Assembly: GCA_963920635.1 (NCBI GenBank)
Contig: OY987302.1
Location: 43,589,500 to 43,653,499 of the forward strand
Length of the DNA: 64,000 nt
DNA from: Pseudeuparius sepicola
Lineage: Eukaryota > Arthropoda > Insecta > Coleoptera > Anthribidae
Direction: 5' to 3'
Shown: piece after piece, positions 11,397 through 21,922 of the stretch
How positions within the stretch are numbered: the stretch's first letter is position 1
How the letters are laid out: the number at the start of each line of letters is the position of its first letter
Position numbers and translations under genes: made by a program
The notes under the pieces: model-generated
The model's input: only the letters and a program-made list of their open reading frames with translations
What the model was told of the DNA's origin: nothing
Databases searched by the model: none

Positions 11397-12404
11397 ATCC
11401 CTAATATATGGTTTTCCGAGGATTCTTCTATTCTATACTTCATTTTAAAATGGCAGCCTGACGTATAGTTTTAATTTTTGCGTAAAATATGATTCAAAAA
11501 TAGGAGACAGTAATTTTTTCATTTTTTGAAATATCATTAGTCGCGCGGTTATTAAATTTTCGTACGTGCTATATCTTATTTTATATTCGCTAATTTTGAC
11601 ACCTCTTCGAATATCGTTAGAGTTGAAGGTGTTTTAATTGGGAAAGCGCAACAAGACGCGTAGACATCCGACAGCGGTTTGACGAATGAATCCTGCGCCT
11701 GAATTTAGATTAATTTATATCCGAGAAGTTCGTATGATATATTCTCAACCGGGAACATGCAACTTGATGAATAGTTGTGCATCTGTGTTGTGGATTGGAA
11801 CGTAATGTGGGACTTATTGTGCGCCGAAGTTGGAAATACACTTGGAAGGATTTTCTCAGTCGTAAATCGAAAAGCATCTGGACGTTCACAATGTATTGTC
11901 CGATGTGCGGCTTATGCTGCCTTTTCGATCTTATTGTTGTCACTAAATAAAATGTATGCACTAAAAGCTCTTGATTTCTCATATAGGAGTAAATTTTAAC
12001 CTTTGTACCACTTTTTTTTTATTGTTCTTAATTTGATTTCCATGTTATGTGCATAATATAAATATTATGATCACACGCTATTTCATAATTTTAACTTTAC
12101 CAGTTTTTGATAAAAACAAAAATTTTAACAAAGATATTTACCAAATTTGATTATAGCAATATGCTTGAAAGGTGATAGATATGTTCAAGCAACCAGCCCA
12201 GCGTGAGCAATTGAGCTGAGAGAGAAAAATTATACACGAATGTACTCCGAAAATTTCGGAAACTTTTGTGTTAAACACGGAGACAAAAGTAAAATCGATT
12301 AAATTTTTAGAGGCACATTTCATAATCAATATTTTAGGTTTTCGAAATTTGGTAGTATAACATAAAACAACACAGTCCAGTCAGTCACAGTTTTTTTTGC
12401 TGAT
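11397..12404. other. Unassigned interval
   Basis: No recognisable coding region. The overlapping plus and minus frames of 74-90 codons near 11710-11999 do not resemble a known family. Confidence 0.4.
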
Positions 12405-12790
12405 ATGAGCCCTTTAACTGCATGCGACAGAAGAGAAGGATGCTTACACAGAGGCATTTAGGCAAATGGTATTCAGTTGGAGTTGAGCAACATAATTGTA
12501 AAGAATCGAGAGTTGAGACCTCTAGCCAAATTAATGCTAAACAGTTTATGGGGCAAGTTCGGTCTGAGAGAAAACTTCCCAAAAGCGAACATTGTTCATT
12601 AGACACCTTGGTGGTTAACTGGGAATACAAAAAAGAGAGCGACGATCCCACTTCAACTGTAAATGTGACCTTAGTTGCTTAAACAACGTCTCAAAATAGT
12701 GTTATCTATTTAGATACCTATATATCTCCACTTCACTTCCATACTAAAATATTAACCAAAAAAGGAACTCTAGTTTCAGAACCGGTATAT
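12405..12790 (+). pseudogene. Polinton/Maverick-type DNA polymerase B relic
   Basis: Shifting between frames recovers several hallmarks of protein-primed family B polymerases of Polinton/Maverick transposons. A TEEKDAYTEAF-like stretch is followed by LRPLAKLMLNSLWGKFG at about 12511-12561, which is the conserved LAKLMLNSxWGKFG segment of the palm. Then come VNWEYK and a VIYLDTY word standing where the polymerase YxDTDS motif is expected. Stops and frameshifts separate these pieces, and the DTD aspartates are not preserved. Only about 130 residues survive of an enzyme normally over 1000. No capsid, integrase or ATPase neighbour is seen, so this is an isolated fragment. Confidence 0.75.
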
Positions 12791-12855
12791 AACTAGCGAA
12801 ATACAAAATAATTATTTCGAGAAAAATCTATCAAAGGCATCAGCAATCGAATTCG

Positions 12856-14612
12856 TTAGATAGATAGATCGTTTATTGGTGTTAAAATACAAGAGTATTT
12901 ACACAGGTCAGGACAAAAACATGTAAATTGATATATACCATGCATATACAATACAAATTAAAAGCACTAAGAATAAAAAAAACTATATAAACATGTACAA
13001 TAAAATTAGTATCACAGATTGTCGTTTAAAAATTCGGAAATTGTGTAGTACGCTTTTTTAATTAATTTTCCCTTTATGGCCTTTAAAAACTCGTCCTGCG
13101 GTGCATTTCTTAACTTAGAAGGTAGCCTGTTATAGAAAAGTGGTGCATACCAATTCCAATAGGATCTAGTTCTTTGTATCCGACATGGTGGTAATCTGAT
13201 ATTGTCGGTCATAAGCCTCCGCGTTATTCTTTATATATTTTAGGCATTTGTAAATATATAAACAAGGTAGTGTCATTATGCCAAGTTCTGAGAACTTCTG
13301 TCGAACATCGTCTCTATAACCTACACCAGTCATGTATCGTATTGCTCTTCTTTGTATTGCAAAAGCTCTACACACATGTGGGCTGACTGACTGAAAAGTG
13401 CCGTAATAAACGGCCAACAGAACATCTCTAGAGATGATGCTTTTCAGATTATATAATAGGTACGCTGATGAGTTTAGTCTACTAGAGATATGTTCTATGT
13501 GCGCATGCCAGTCTAACTTAGGATCCAAAACAACGCCCAGAAATTTAACGCTATCGTTGTTATTTGTGAGCGCCAATACATTATGCCTTAAGGTAAAAAC
13601 AAGATTTTCAGTTTTTTCTGTATTTAAAGTTAGTTTTGCTATGTCAAACCAATTTTTTGCGGCTAACTGTAATTCTTCCATTTTCTCTGTAAGCGATACC
13701 CGATCACTGGCCCTATTAATTAAAGTTGTATCGTCAGCATATAGCACTATATTATTCGGATTACTAAATATGTTTGGAAGATCATTTATATAAATTAGGA
13801 ACAGAAGAGGACCCAGTATGGAACCCTGCGGAACTCCATGGTGAACTGTATCAACTGGCGACAGCATATTTTTATAAAAACATAGTTGTTTCCGATTGTG
13901 TAAATATGATTTTAGCAAGCTAAGACAAGGATCCATCACACCCATAGCAGATACCTTGTCAATCAAAACCGAATGGCTTACACAATCGAATGCCTTGGAC
14001 AGATCACAAAACGCACATCCAGCCAACTCACACACCACGTGTTTCATCAATCTAGAGATAGCCGATGTAGAGCTATTGCTTCTGAAACCGTGTTGTGCAT
14101 GAGATAACAAGTTATTCTGCTCTAAATATTTACTTAATTTAATTTTAATATGCTTCTCAAGAAATTTCGATAATATTGGTATCAGTGAGATCGCTCTGTA
14201 ATTTGACATATTGTCACTCGCCCCTTTCTTGTAAATTGGGATTACTTTGGACATCTTCAAACAGTCTGGGAAAATGCCAGATCTAATACAGATATTAAAT
14301 AATTTGGTAAGAGGGATAATAAGTATGTCCTTTAAATATTTAATTATTTTAAGGTTTATGTCATTTGGAGGGATTGACATATACCAGTGGATCGGTATTT
14401 GTAGGCGGAACAGAAGATAACAGATTTTCCGATACATTAATAAAATATTTATTAAAGTCAAGTGCATTGAAAGAGTTGGGTGGTGAGTTATTTTTTATTT
14501 CAGATCTATAATTATTAATTATTTTCCAAGAAGCTTTACTTTTATTATCAGAGTTTGCGATAAAATTATTATTTGCCTTTTTCTTAACTTACGAACTAAT
14601 TTTAACAAGCAT
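12856..14612 (-). mobile_element. 5'-truncated LINE (non-LTR retrotransposon)
   Basis: A minus-strand reverse transcriptase relic is followed by a 3' region with an AATAAA signal and a (TCTA)n tail near 12857-12870. The 5' part starts within the linker before the polymerase at about 14612, so the endonuclease domain is missing. Sequence near 14400 jumps from the linker to the fingers region, indicating an internal deletion. Clade is Jockey/CR1-like by general appearance only. Confidence 0.85.
13012..14467 (-). pseudogene. LINE reverse transcriptase, nearly continuous but truncated
   Basis: The longest real coding stretch of the window runs open for 433 codons (14467-13166). It includes SKVIPIYKKG, NYRAISLIPILSK, QHGFRSNSST, DLSKAFDCVSH, HGVPQGSILGPLLFLIYIND and the catalytic LYADDTTL (about 13730), in the canonical order of LINE reverse transcriptases. 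These enzymes copy element RNA into DNA at the chromosomal nick. A single frameshift near 13205 separates it from the C-terminal tail in the 13212-13012 frame (LPPCRIQRTRS, then a WYAPLFYNRLP block). The first ~25 residues are not LINE-like, because of the internal deletion. It cannot be functional alone. Confidence 0.92.
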
Positions 14613-14872
14613 AGGTAATTTAAACCCGCACCTGCAGTTGTTTCCTTTTGTTTTTGTTTGCTTCATATTTGGACTGCGATCTTGGTTCGATTTGGGGTGG
14701 TGGGACCCTATACCTATGCACACCGCTGATGCCACAACGCTGGCAAAATGTTACATTCACCGATAAATATTTTAAAATAGGAAATCATTGATAACTGATT
14801 GCTTCACTGGATTGGAGTTGAGATCAGCTAATAAGATTGAAAAGTGCCTTCAGTACATGCTATAGGTATATA

Positions 14873-15924
14873 CAGTGTGTCCCACTTAAGGACTGACCAC
14901 CCCTGTAAAATTTTTATTTATAGCTCGATTTTCATAAACTTTTTTTTGTTGGGTAGAGCTTTAAAAATGGCATTCAATGCATAATTCAGGTGCCTCGTAG
15001 GTTAAATTCATGGCCCACTGAGACGGAGTTTTAGTGCTGAAATTTCGAGAAGTACTATTAGGGATTAGGAAAATTAATGCCGGTTTCTTGTTCAGCGTTG
15101 TTGGAAACCCAAACGTACCAATTTGCATTACCGTAGCTCTACAGGGTGTTCCAAAAAAGTGAGAGGTTCCAAAAAAACGTGTTAATTTGTAATTAATTTT
15201 CTTAATTTCTGGTAAGTTGGTCACTAAAATATTCGTGAGGAACTCATATTCTTTCAAAAATTTATTAGCGAACAAAATTTTTATTTAATTTAATATCGTC
15301 AAATACATGAATAAACAACACAACATAACATAAACTCAAATTTCAGTCATTTCAGTTAGTCCTCCATTTTCTAATGCAAATTGGTACGTTTGGGTTTCCA
15401 ACAACGTTGAATAAAAATCTATCATTAATTTTTCTCTAAAAAAAACCCTAATAGTACTTCTCGAAATTTCAGCACTAAAACTTTGTCTCAGTGGGCCATG
15501 AATGTAACGCACGAGGCACCTGAATTATGCATTTAATGCCATTATTGAAGCTCTATTCAACAAAAAAAAGTTTATGGTCGAGCTAAAAATAAAAATTTTA
15601 TAGGGGTACACTACTTAAGTGGGGCACTACAAATTTTGAAACACCCTGTAGAGCTATGGTAATGCAAATTGGTACATGTGGCTTTCGAACAACGCTGAAT
15701 AAGAATCTGGCATTAATTTTCCTCTAAAAAAATCCCTAATAGTACTTCTCCAAATTTCAGCGCTAAAACACCGTCTCAGTGGGCCATGACTTTAACGCAC
15801 GAGGCACCTGAATTATGTGTTTGATGCCATTTTTGAAGCTCTATCCAACAAAAAAAAGTTTATGAAAATCGAGCTATAAATAAAAATTTTACAGGGGTGG
15901 TCAGTCCTTAAGTGGGACACACTG
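14873..15924. mobile_element. CAGTGTGTCCC foldback element
   Basis: Both ends read CAGTGTGTCCCACTTAAGGAC inward apart from minor changes, flanked by TA (14871-14872 and 15925-15926). Arms of about 270 bp share CACTGAGAC, GGCCCACTGAG, AATTCAGGTGCCTCG and TTTATTTATAGCTCGA. The centre is occupied by a second element (15142-15648). The minus-strand 104-aa frame at 14961-15275 is arm sequence, not a gene. Confidence 0.88.
15142..15648. mobile_element. Nested CAGGGTGTTCC element in the centre of the palindrome
   Basis: The ends are CAGGGTGTTCCAAAA and its diverged partner TTTTGAAACACCCTG, each flanked by TA. Inside, 15370-15625 is a third copy of the outer element's arm, in the same orientation as the right arm. 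The whole therefore contains one forward and two reverse copies of the same ~260-bp sequence. Confidence 0.7.
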
Positions 15925-17560
15925 TATGTATTTGTCACATCCTATTTTCTCCTATCTTTCGACTTAATCACCCCGATCCAATTTCCTTTCGGTTCGCTTT
16001 AGGATGTAGCGAAAGTTCCAGGCAAACCTTGATCGCTCCAAACTGCACTTCAAAAGTTTATGATTCTCATATGAAAGTTGGCAAGCGTTATGAAGTATGA
16101 AGTTACAAAGCCGTCTGACCTTTGCCGCCTTGTAGCTTGAGCGTAATCCGTTTGCGGTTTAGCCTGTGGATAGCACGTAAGGAGGGGGTCTGTCCTGTGT
16201 AGAGGGTTTGAACCGGAAACTACATTGCATATGACAGTAATACATTGCGCCGGAGAGACGGAAACAGATAACTGTATCATGCAGATGCTGTGGCGGTTGA
16301 CAAAATGAATTCAGAACAATCTGCCTTACTGATTAATCGAAGTAATTTACCCTCTCCCCTTAAACAGAACCACGTACACCTGTTATGTAGGCAAATGCTA
16401 AATACATTACTTCGTAATTATTCATAAAGAACAACAAGTGGCGGCAACAATGCTGATGTAGGTTCTGTCCCAAGTTTATTACGTATTTTATTGTAGGAAT
16501 ATCAAACAAAGTCGTTTATTAGTAGGCAGGTACCTAAGAGTTTGAAAATTCAGTCCAGCTCTAGTTGTTGTAATTCAGAATGCATTTATATATAAATGAG
16601 AGTATTCTCTTAGGGAGATGGGAGAAACTCTTCAAAATTGTCCAATTTTATACTCCCTGTACAATGAAGCGTTCCCTAATTGGCTATTCCCTACCACACC
16701 TGATAAAACTACAATTTTATCTGTGATAATAGTATCTATATTGTAGGTCCATTTAATTTTTAATTGGGTTTTTCACCACCAAACTGATTAAAAGACAACT
16801 TTTTCAAGTTGCCTGGAAAAATCATAAATTCTTAACAGTAAATGAAAGAAACTTTGAACATTTAACTGAAAAATTTGTTTTCCGAACTTTCGGTGAAATG
16901 ACACATGTCAAGTTAATATGTCAAGACAACAGAAACATTAGCCACCAAGCCACCTGCCTGATATTGTAACCTGTGTTCTCTCTAATTATCTACACTAACT
17001 TCTCTTTGAGTACCTGGCAATAATATTTTACTGTATTCTACTGAACATTCAGCAAGACAGTTGTCCGTATTTCCTAGAATAAATGCAGATTCTTTAATTT
17101 TTCGTCTATTTCCTACTTCGTCTTTGAGAATTGGTTTGGACCATCCCACAAAATTCTATGGTTGTTATTAAAAGAGTGTTCATATATTTTTGACTTCGAA
17201 TTTGATTTTGCCTGATATAAATGTTATGTTCTTTTAGACGAACGTTAAATGGCCTAATACTGAAGGAATTGTATAAATGAAATTTGTACCTCATTAAATG
17301 GTTTCGTTTTAACTAGCATCGATCTTAACGTATTTTTGGTTTTAAATACCTACTGTTCTGACATTCTGCGGCAACTAGGATATCTATTTCTCTGGTGGGG
17401 GTCATGATGAGACTCCATATCTCCCTTCTTCAAACGAGAAGTATACCCAGGTGGGAAACGCCTACATACTTATTAAGCAGGAGTGTCATTCCACATTTAT
17501 CCTACAATATAGGAATCGTATATTACACCAACCTTATACCACAAGTGGTAAACAAGATCT
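15925..17560. other. Unassigned interval
   Basis: No coding region or repeat is recognised. The 76-codon minus frame near 16050-16280 has no family resemblance. Confidence 0.4.
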
Positions 17561-17690
17561 ATGGCCGCTTGCACCACACTTTTCAATTCACTTGCTACTT
17601 AGCTAAGTGTCACTTAACTTTAAGCTAAACTTTATCTTAATTTGGTTTGCGCCAAGCTGGTTTTATAAAAACCAATAGGGTAAGATAAAT
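17561..17690. mobile_element. Possible MITE end with internal hairpin
   Basis: GGCCGCTTGCACCAC at about 17562 resembles the outer end of common insect MITEs, and 17625-17690 contains a weak inverted pair around TTTATCTTA and TAAGATAAA. The other end was not found, so this is tentative. Confidence 0.3.
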
Positions 17691-17976
17691 CTGGAAATGC
17701 TGCGTATTTAGTTACTTTTCTTAATTGTTTCTCGTTATGGTCATCTTATTTTCGTTGAACATGACATCACCGAAAGCAAAAACGCTTTGCCAAATATATA
17801 AAAAGCAGCGTCAAATTCTGACGTGTTCAGGTTACGTTATACTCTTGAGCAGGAGATAAACCTCCGCTTAAATTTCTGGGATGCTAAGAGTGACTGTATG
17901 TACAAACGAAATTCTCAGTTTAAGAGTAACCACGATATACGATCCTCATACATCGTGAGAGTAACTTAACGATAAG

Positions 17977-18645
17977 GTGGCGCTAACGATTAGTGGTGCA
18001 AACGGCCATAAATCCATAATAAATACTGAAATAATTGCTGAAATCCACTGCTACACAGATTCAACAATAGTTCTTGGATCAATTTGGACTGATTCTAACA
18101 AGTTAAAAACTTTTGTTGCAAATAGAATCGCGAATATACAAAGGATAACCAATCGAAGCATAAGTGAACAAAGAAAACCCTACTGCCTGAGAAATTACCA
18201 GATTTTCGGTTGGTTGCAACATGTTACTGCTTAATTCCTGAGATTCCGATGGAATTCCCTAATAAAAAATGACAACGATTATTAATTGGAATATTGCCTC
18301 GTCTAGTCGCTTAGTTTCCCTAAATTCGTTTTTAGACTCATCTGGATTACTTCGGGTAGGGACGACTGCAAATGTCACAACTTTAATACAACAATAAATA
18401 TCCTAACTCCTTCCCATTTCCTTATTTAACACAGCATTTTTGGATTAACTGGGAACGTGAATATTTATCTAACCTACAATAAATGGCGTTTCGACAATTC
18501 GGAAAAACCTACTGAAGGAACTATATGGTGATTGTTATGGATGGCAATGCCCTTTCTTTTATAGGTGGCTTATTGGTAGAATCACCAGTGTGTATCGAGA
18601 AGATGGTGAAATATGGGTTGCCGACATAAAGATAAAGAACAAAAG
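17977..18645 (+). pseudogene. BEL/Pao LTR-retrotransposon polyprotein relic
   Basis: The reading frame at 17977-18234 contains YTDSTIVLGSIWTDSNKLK followed by TFVANRIANIQ. This is the characteristic RNase H region of BEL/Pao elements (TDS-x-VL...W, then FVANR...IQ). About 330 bp further on, a frame at 18563-18645 gives IGRITSVYRED followed by IWVADIKIKNK, matching the C-terminal domain of Pao polyproteins (often listed as DUF5641). The integrase between them is gone and no LTR is recognisable. Stops separate the parts, so this is an old, collapsed copy. RNase H would have removed element RNA during reverse transcription. Confidence 0.75.
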
Positions 18646-19673
18646 AACAAGTTTACTACAGGTTCATTACGAACGTTAATACACCAACGACCAACACCGT
18701 TTTGTTTTTGTGTCTGGATATTATTTTAAGAAAACAAGGTAAGAATTACGGCTCTTTTCTAGGGATTGCAGTAGCACTTGAACGCATGTTTCGGAAGATA
18801 TGAAAAATAATCAAGATTTTAAAAAAATACACCCTCTATACGTTCGTAAGAAAGCATTTCCGAACCGATGAAGAATACGTTTATGAAAGAATGCCGTTTA
18901 GTTTTTTAATTTAGAAATATGGCTGGGTAGAAAACCAAAAACAAAAATTAACTCCAATTTCTTGTGTATCTTATAATAAGATATGTATTTTGTAACTGAT
19001 ACGAAAAAAACGTACAAAACTATTATTTTAAAGAATGAATACTAATAATAACGCACAATAAATAGAAAATAAAAAATGATAAGCCGTTGCGACTCACACA
19101 AAGGAAGAATTTGACGTTGTGCCCACAAAACACGTTTGCCTATTTGTGTGTTATGTGTGATTGAGCTGATTTATTTGTTGTTTTCTTACTCAAATTTGGC
19201 TGTATGTCTCTTTTCTTTCATACTACCTATCAATTTGATGGGGATGACCCTATAATTCAAATAATGATCCTCCGTTTTTATAAAGACAGCTCATTCTAGG
19301 TCTCAGCGCTCAAAATCCCTAGAGTATTATCCAAGTTTCAACTCCCTAAACAACGTTTCCTCGGGATAAACCGCCTCCCTTTTCCCGCGTCAATTGTAAT
19401 ATCCTATCGGTATCTATCTGTCTGTGACAATTCGTGACCGCAACCGCGCTTTGCCACCTCCCGCTGACCTCATACAGACAATACGAAGGGACAGGCAAAA
19501 GAGAACAACGAGGGGCTTTTAATTGAACGTTCTTGTCGAGTGTGCTTTTTGTGAGAAGTGAAAAATCCGCAGCCGATGAGATCACGAATTCGCTTCACAT
19601 TTCTGTCTTGTCTGTCTCAACTAAGGCTAACATTGATTTCCTTACAGCACACTCCTTGCACAATGGTGATATA
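18646..19673. other. Unassigned interval containing a THAP-element-like block
   Basis: Most of this interval shows nothing recognisable. The block at about 19130-19245 parallels 36435-36560 inside the P-like element (shared GTTATGTG, AGCTGATTTATTT, CTTACTCAA, TTTGGCTG). It may be a truncated relic of the same family. Confidence 0.45.
19434..19545 (+). repeat. GC-richer block, diverged copy 1 of 2
   Basis: GACCGCAACCGCGCTT, then CTGACC, ACGAAGG and GGGCTTTTAATT recur in the same order at 20933-21040 as GACCGTAACCACGCTT, CTAACC, ACGAAGG and GGGCTTTTAATT. No product is recognised. Confidence 0.5.
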
Positions 19674-19939
19674 CAGTGTGTCCCCGGATTGTTTGGACGA
19701 CTCTGTAAATGACAACAAATTTTCGAGTTAAAATTTGATCTTTTGGGGTTCAGCCCTGCTTGGTTTGGAACTAATTTGTGACATAATTTTTTTCTTAAAA
19801 ACTAGGTTTTTCGACAAGATGATATTAAGAAAACTTGTTGTCTAAGATTACTTTGATTTCTATACATTTTAAATGGTTTAGTAATTTTTTAGTTTTTTGT
19901 CATTTACAAGAGTCATCTAAACAATCCGGGGGCACACTG
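19674..19939. mobile_element. CAGTGTGTCCCC MITE (266 bp)
   Basis: Terminal inverted repeats of about 40 bp contain CCGGATTGTTT and TGTAAATGACA in mirror order. TA flanks both sides (19672-19673 and 19940-19941). No coding capacity. The interior TGATATTAAGAAAACTTG word is shared with the foldback at 25111-25470, linking the two. Confidence 0.92.
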
Positions 19940-20722
19940 TAGATTGGAGGTAAAGTTTAAAAAACAATATGTCTGATAATTAGCAAACACAGAATACATA
20001 TACTAAAAATCTGATAAACAATTATTGCACCTATTACTCCTTAGGAACCAAAAGTGCCTAGTTACGAACTCATAACTACACACCTTGTGGCCAATCGCGG
20101 ACCTGCATTTTCATAACTCAACAGTTCAAACTAAATTTTCATTACGAAAAATGGATTGTGGTACCTATGGGGACGGATTCAATTCTCTATACAATAGAGA
20201 AACAAAACAATGTGTGATTTAATTGTAGGAAAAAGAGCTTAGAATGTTAAAAATGAATTAAATTATAATAAAATTAAATTATAGTGAAGGTGTCTACCGA
20301 ATTATTGGAGGCGGCAAAATTAAATATTTAAATATTTGTTGCCGGAGTAGTCTAAAAATATTACGTACTTCAAAAAATATTTTAAGAAAATCCTCATAAT
20401 TTAATGCGAAGAGTACCCACTAGAGCATGTAGTTGCACAAGGCAGTTTTTGAAATAAAAAGTTGAAAATTTCAGGGGTTCATTAGTGTAGTGTGTGTGTT
20501 TCATTAATATTTTAAATGGTACACGCAATTTTGATTCAATATTTAAATTCTGAGCAAAATTTCCTTTCCGATGATACAGTTCACATTAACATTTCCTTAA
20601 ACAGAAAGTAGTATGCAATAAATCTGTCAGAACCGATTGCCGTGGGTACACAAAAAAGTGCGATATAACAATCTACTATATCTCTCTTTTGAAGTCTATC
20701 TATTAATTACTTTATTGATAAA

Positions 20723-20737
20723 GGATGGCACATCCTG
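20723..20737. mobile_element. Isolated transposon end (GGATG...CATCCTG-TA)
   Basis: GGATGGCACATCCTG followed by TA resembles the outer end of the CAGGATG family. No partner end is seen upstream, so the copy is truncated or the match is chance. Confidence 0.3.
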
Positions 20738-20932
20738 TATAAAAAGTCATTCGTGTGTATAGGGGAGAAGTGATGAGTTTTCAAATCTATCAAGATAGAT
20801 CGGCACTGGGCAAATCCCTAAAGGCCAAAGACTATTTCATCTTCACCCTAACCCCTCAGCGAAAACGAACCCCCACAGCTCTTGTCCTTCCCTATTGTGG
20901 ATTGAAACATGCCCCGTCTGCGACAATTCCAG

Positions 20933-21040
20933 ACCGTAACCACGCTTCGTCAACTCCGGCTAACCCCAAACCGGACGTACGAAGGAAAAGCCAAGGAGGA
21001 TGGCCAGAGGGCTTTTAATTAAACTACGACTCTTTCTATT
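20933..21040 (+). repeat. GC-richer block, diverged copy 2 of 2
   Basis: Pairs with 19434-19545, about 1.5 kb away in direct orientation. The 87-codon open frame across it (20755-21018) has no family resemblance and is not supported by the paired copy, which does not keep the same frame. Confidence 0.5.
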
Positions 21041-21399
21041 GTGACGGCTTTTGTACGTTCTAAATAGAGTGGGCTGTTCAATAATCGCCTTTTAAGCACC
21101 CCTAAATCCTCGAGGGAAGAGGAAGAAGGATCCAGATTAAGTCTACTTCTCGGCCACTGACCTGACTGAAAATTTAAATACTATAATTTATGGAGAAAAT
21201 TTAGGAACCTGATGAGCAACGGCTGAGAAGCTGACAACTGTGGATGAGTCTGAGTGTCTGTCTGCGTGCTCGTGATGTTCATGAACTTTGGTACCAACAT
21301 GGTAATACAAATATACAAAGCGTTACAAAATCCACAAATATTAGATTTGATGGTTAATTCTGCAATGTGGGCACGGAGAAGCAAAGAACTATACAAGAG

Positions 21400-21470
21400 A
21401 AATACAGTGTGGCCCAATTCAAACCGAAACACCCCCATAAAATTTGTATTTATCATCCGATTTGGATCCA
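21400..21470. mobile_element. Truncated CAGTGTG foldback end
   Basis: TA-CAGTGTGGCCCAATTC is followed by CCCCATAAAATTTGTATTTAT, parallel to the outer end of the 14873 element (CCCCTGTAAAATTTTTATTTAT). The copy stops where the next inverted-repeat element begins. Confidence 0.5.
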
Positions 21471-21922
21471 TACTCTATTCAAACTAAACGCAAGTGAAAC
21501 ATAAACACAAGTTGTTGCATGGCTAGAGCGTGATACGCACGTGATCGGCTTGCTATTGGCCAGCCGGCAATAAAGTCTGGCCGGCGGGCGACTGCAGCGA
21601 GTCGGTGTTTCTTACAGAGGTGTATTGAGTTGCAAGTGGACCTTTATTTTTTCCGATATAATTCTTTCGCTGTTTATTAATTGTTGGAGCTACGATTTGT
21701 GTTAATAGTAGAAATTTGCAGGTAAGTGAATGACTAGGTGTGCCATAAAAGTTTGTTTTTAAAGTTCTTAATACTGGGGCATATTACTTTAATATTTTAT
21801 ATTATAAAATTCATAGAGATCGTCTCTAATGCGACCCTGCCTCGTATTAGGCATCCAGAATTGTTCACTTGCTTCCATCGTGTAAATGTTTACGCGCCAC
21901 TTGCATTTAGTTTGAATAGAGT
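21471..21922. mobile_element. Inverted-repeat element with ACTCTATTCAAACTAAA ends
   Basis: A 25-bp terminal pair, ACTCTATTCAAACTAAACG at 21472 and its partner at 21897-21922, bounds a 450-bp GC-variable interior with no coding frame. No certain target duplication. It truncates the foldback end to its left. Confidence 0.6.

Noticed and set aside
20755..21018. 87-codon plus frame
   Set aside because: No family resemblance, and the diverged paired block at 19434 does not keep the frame.
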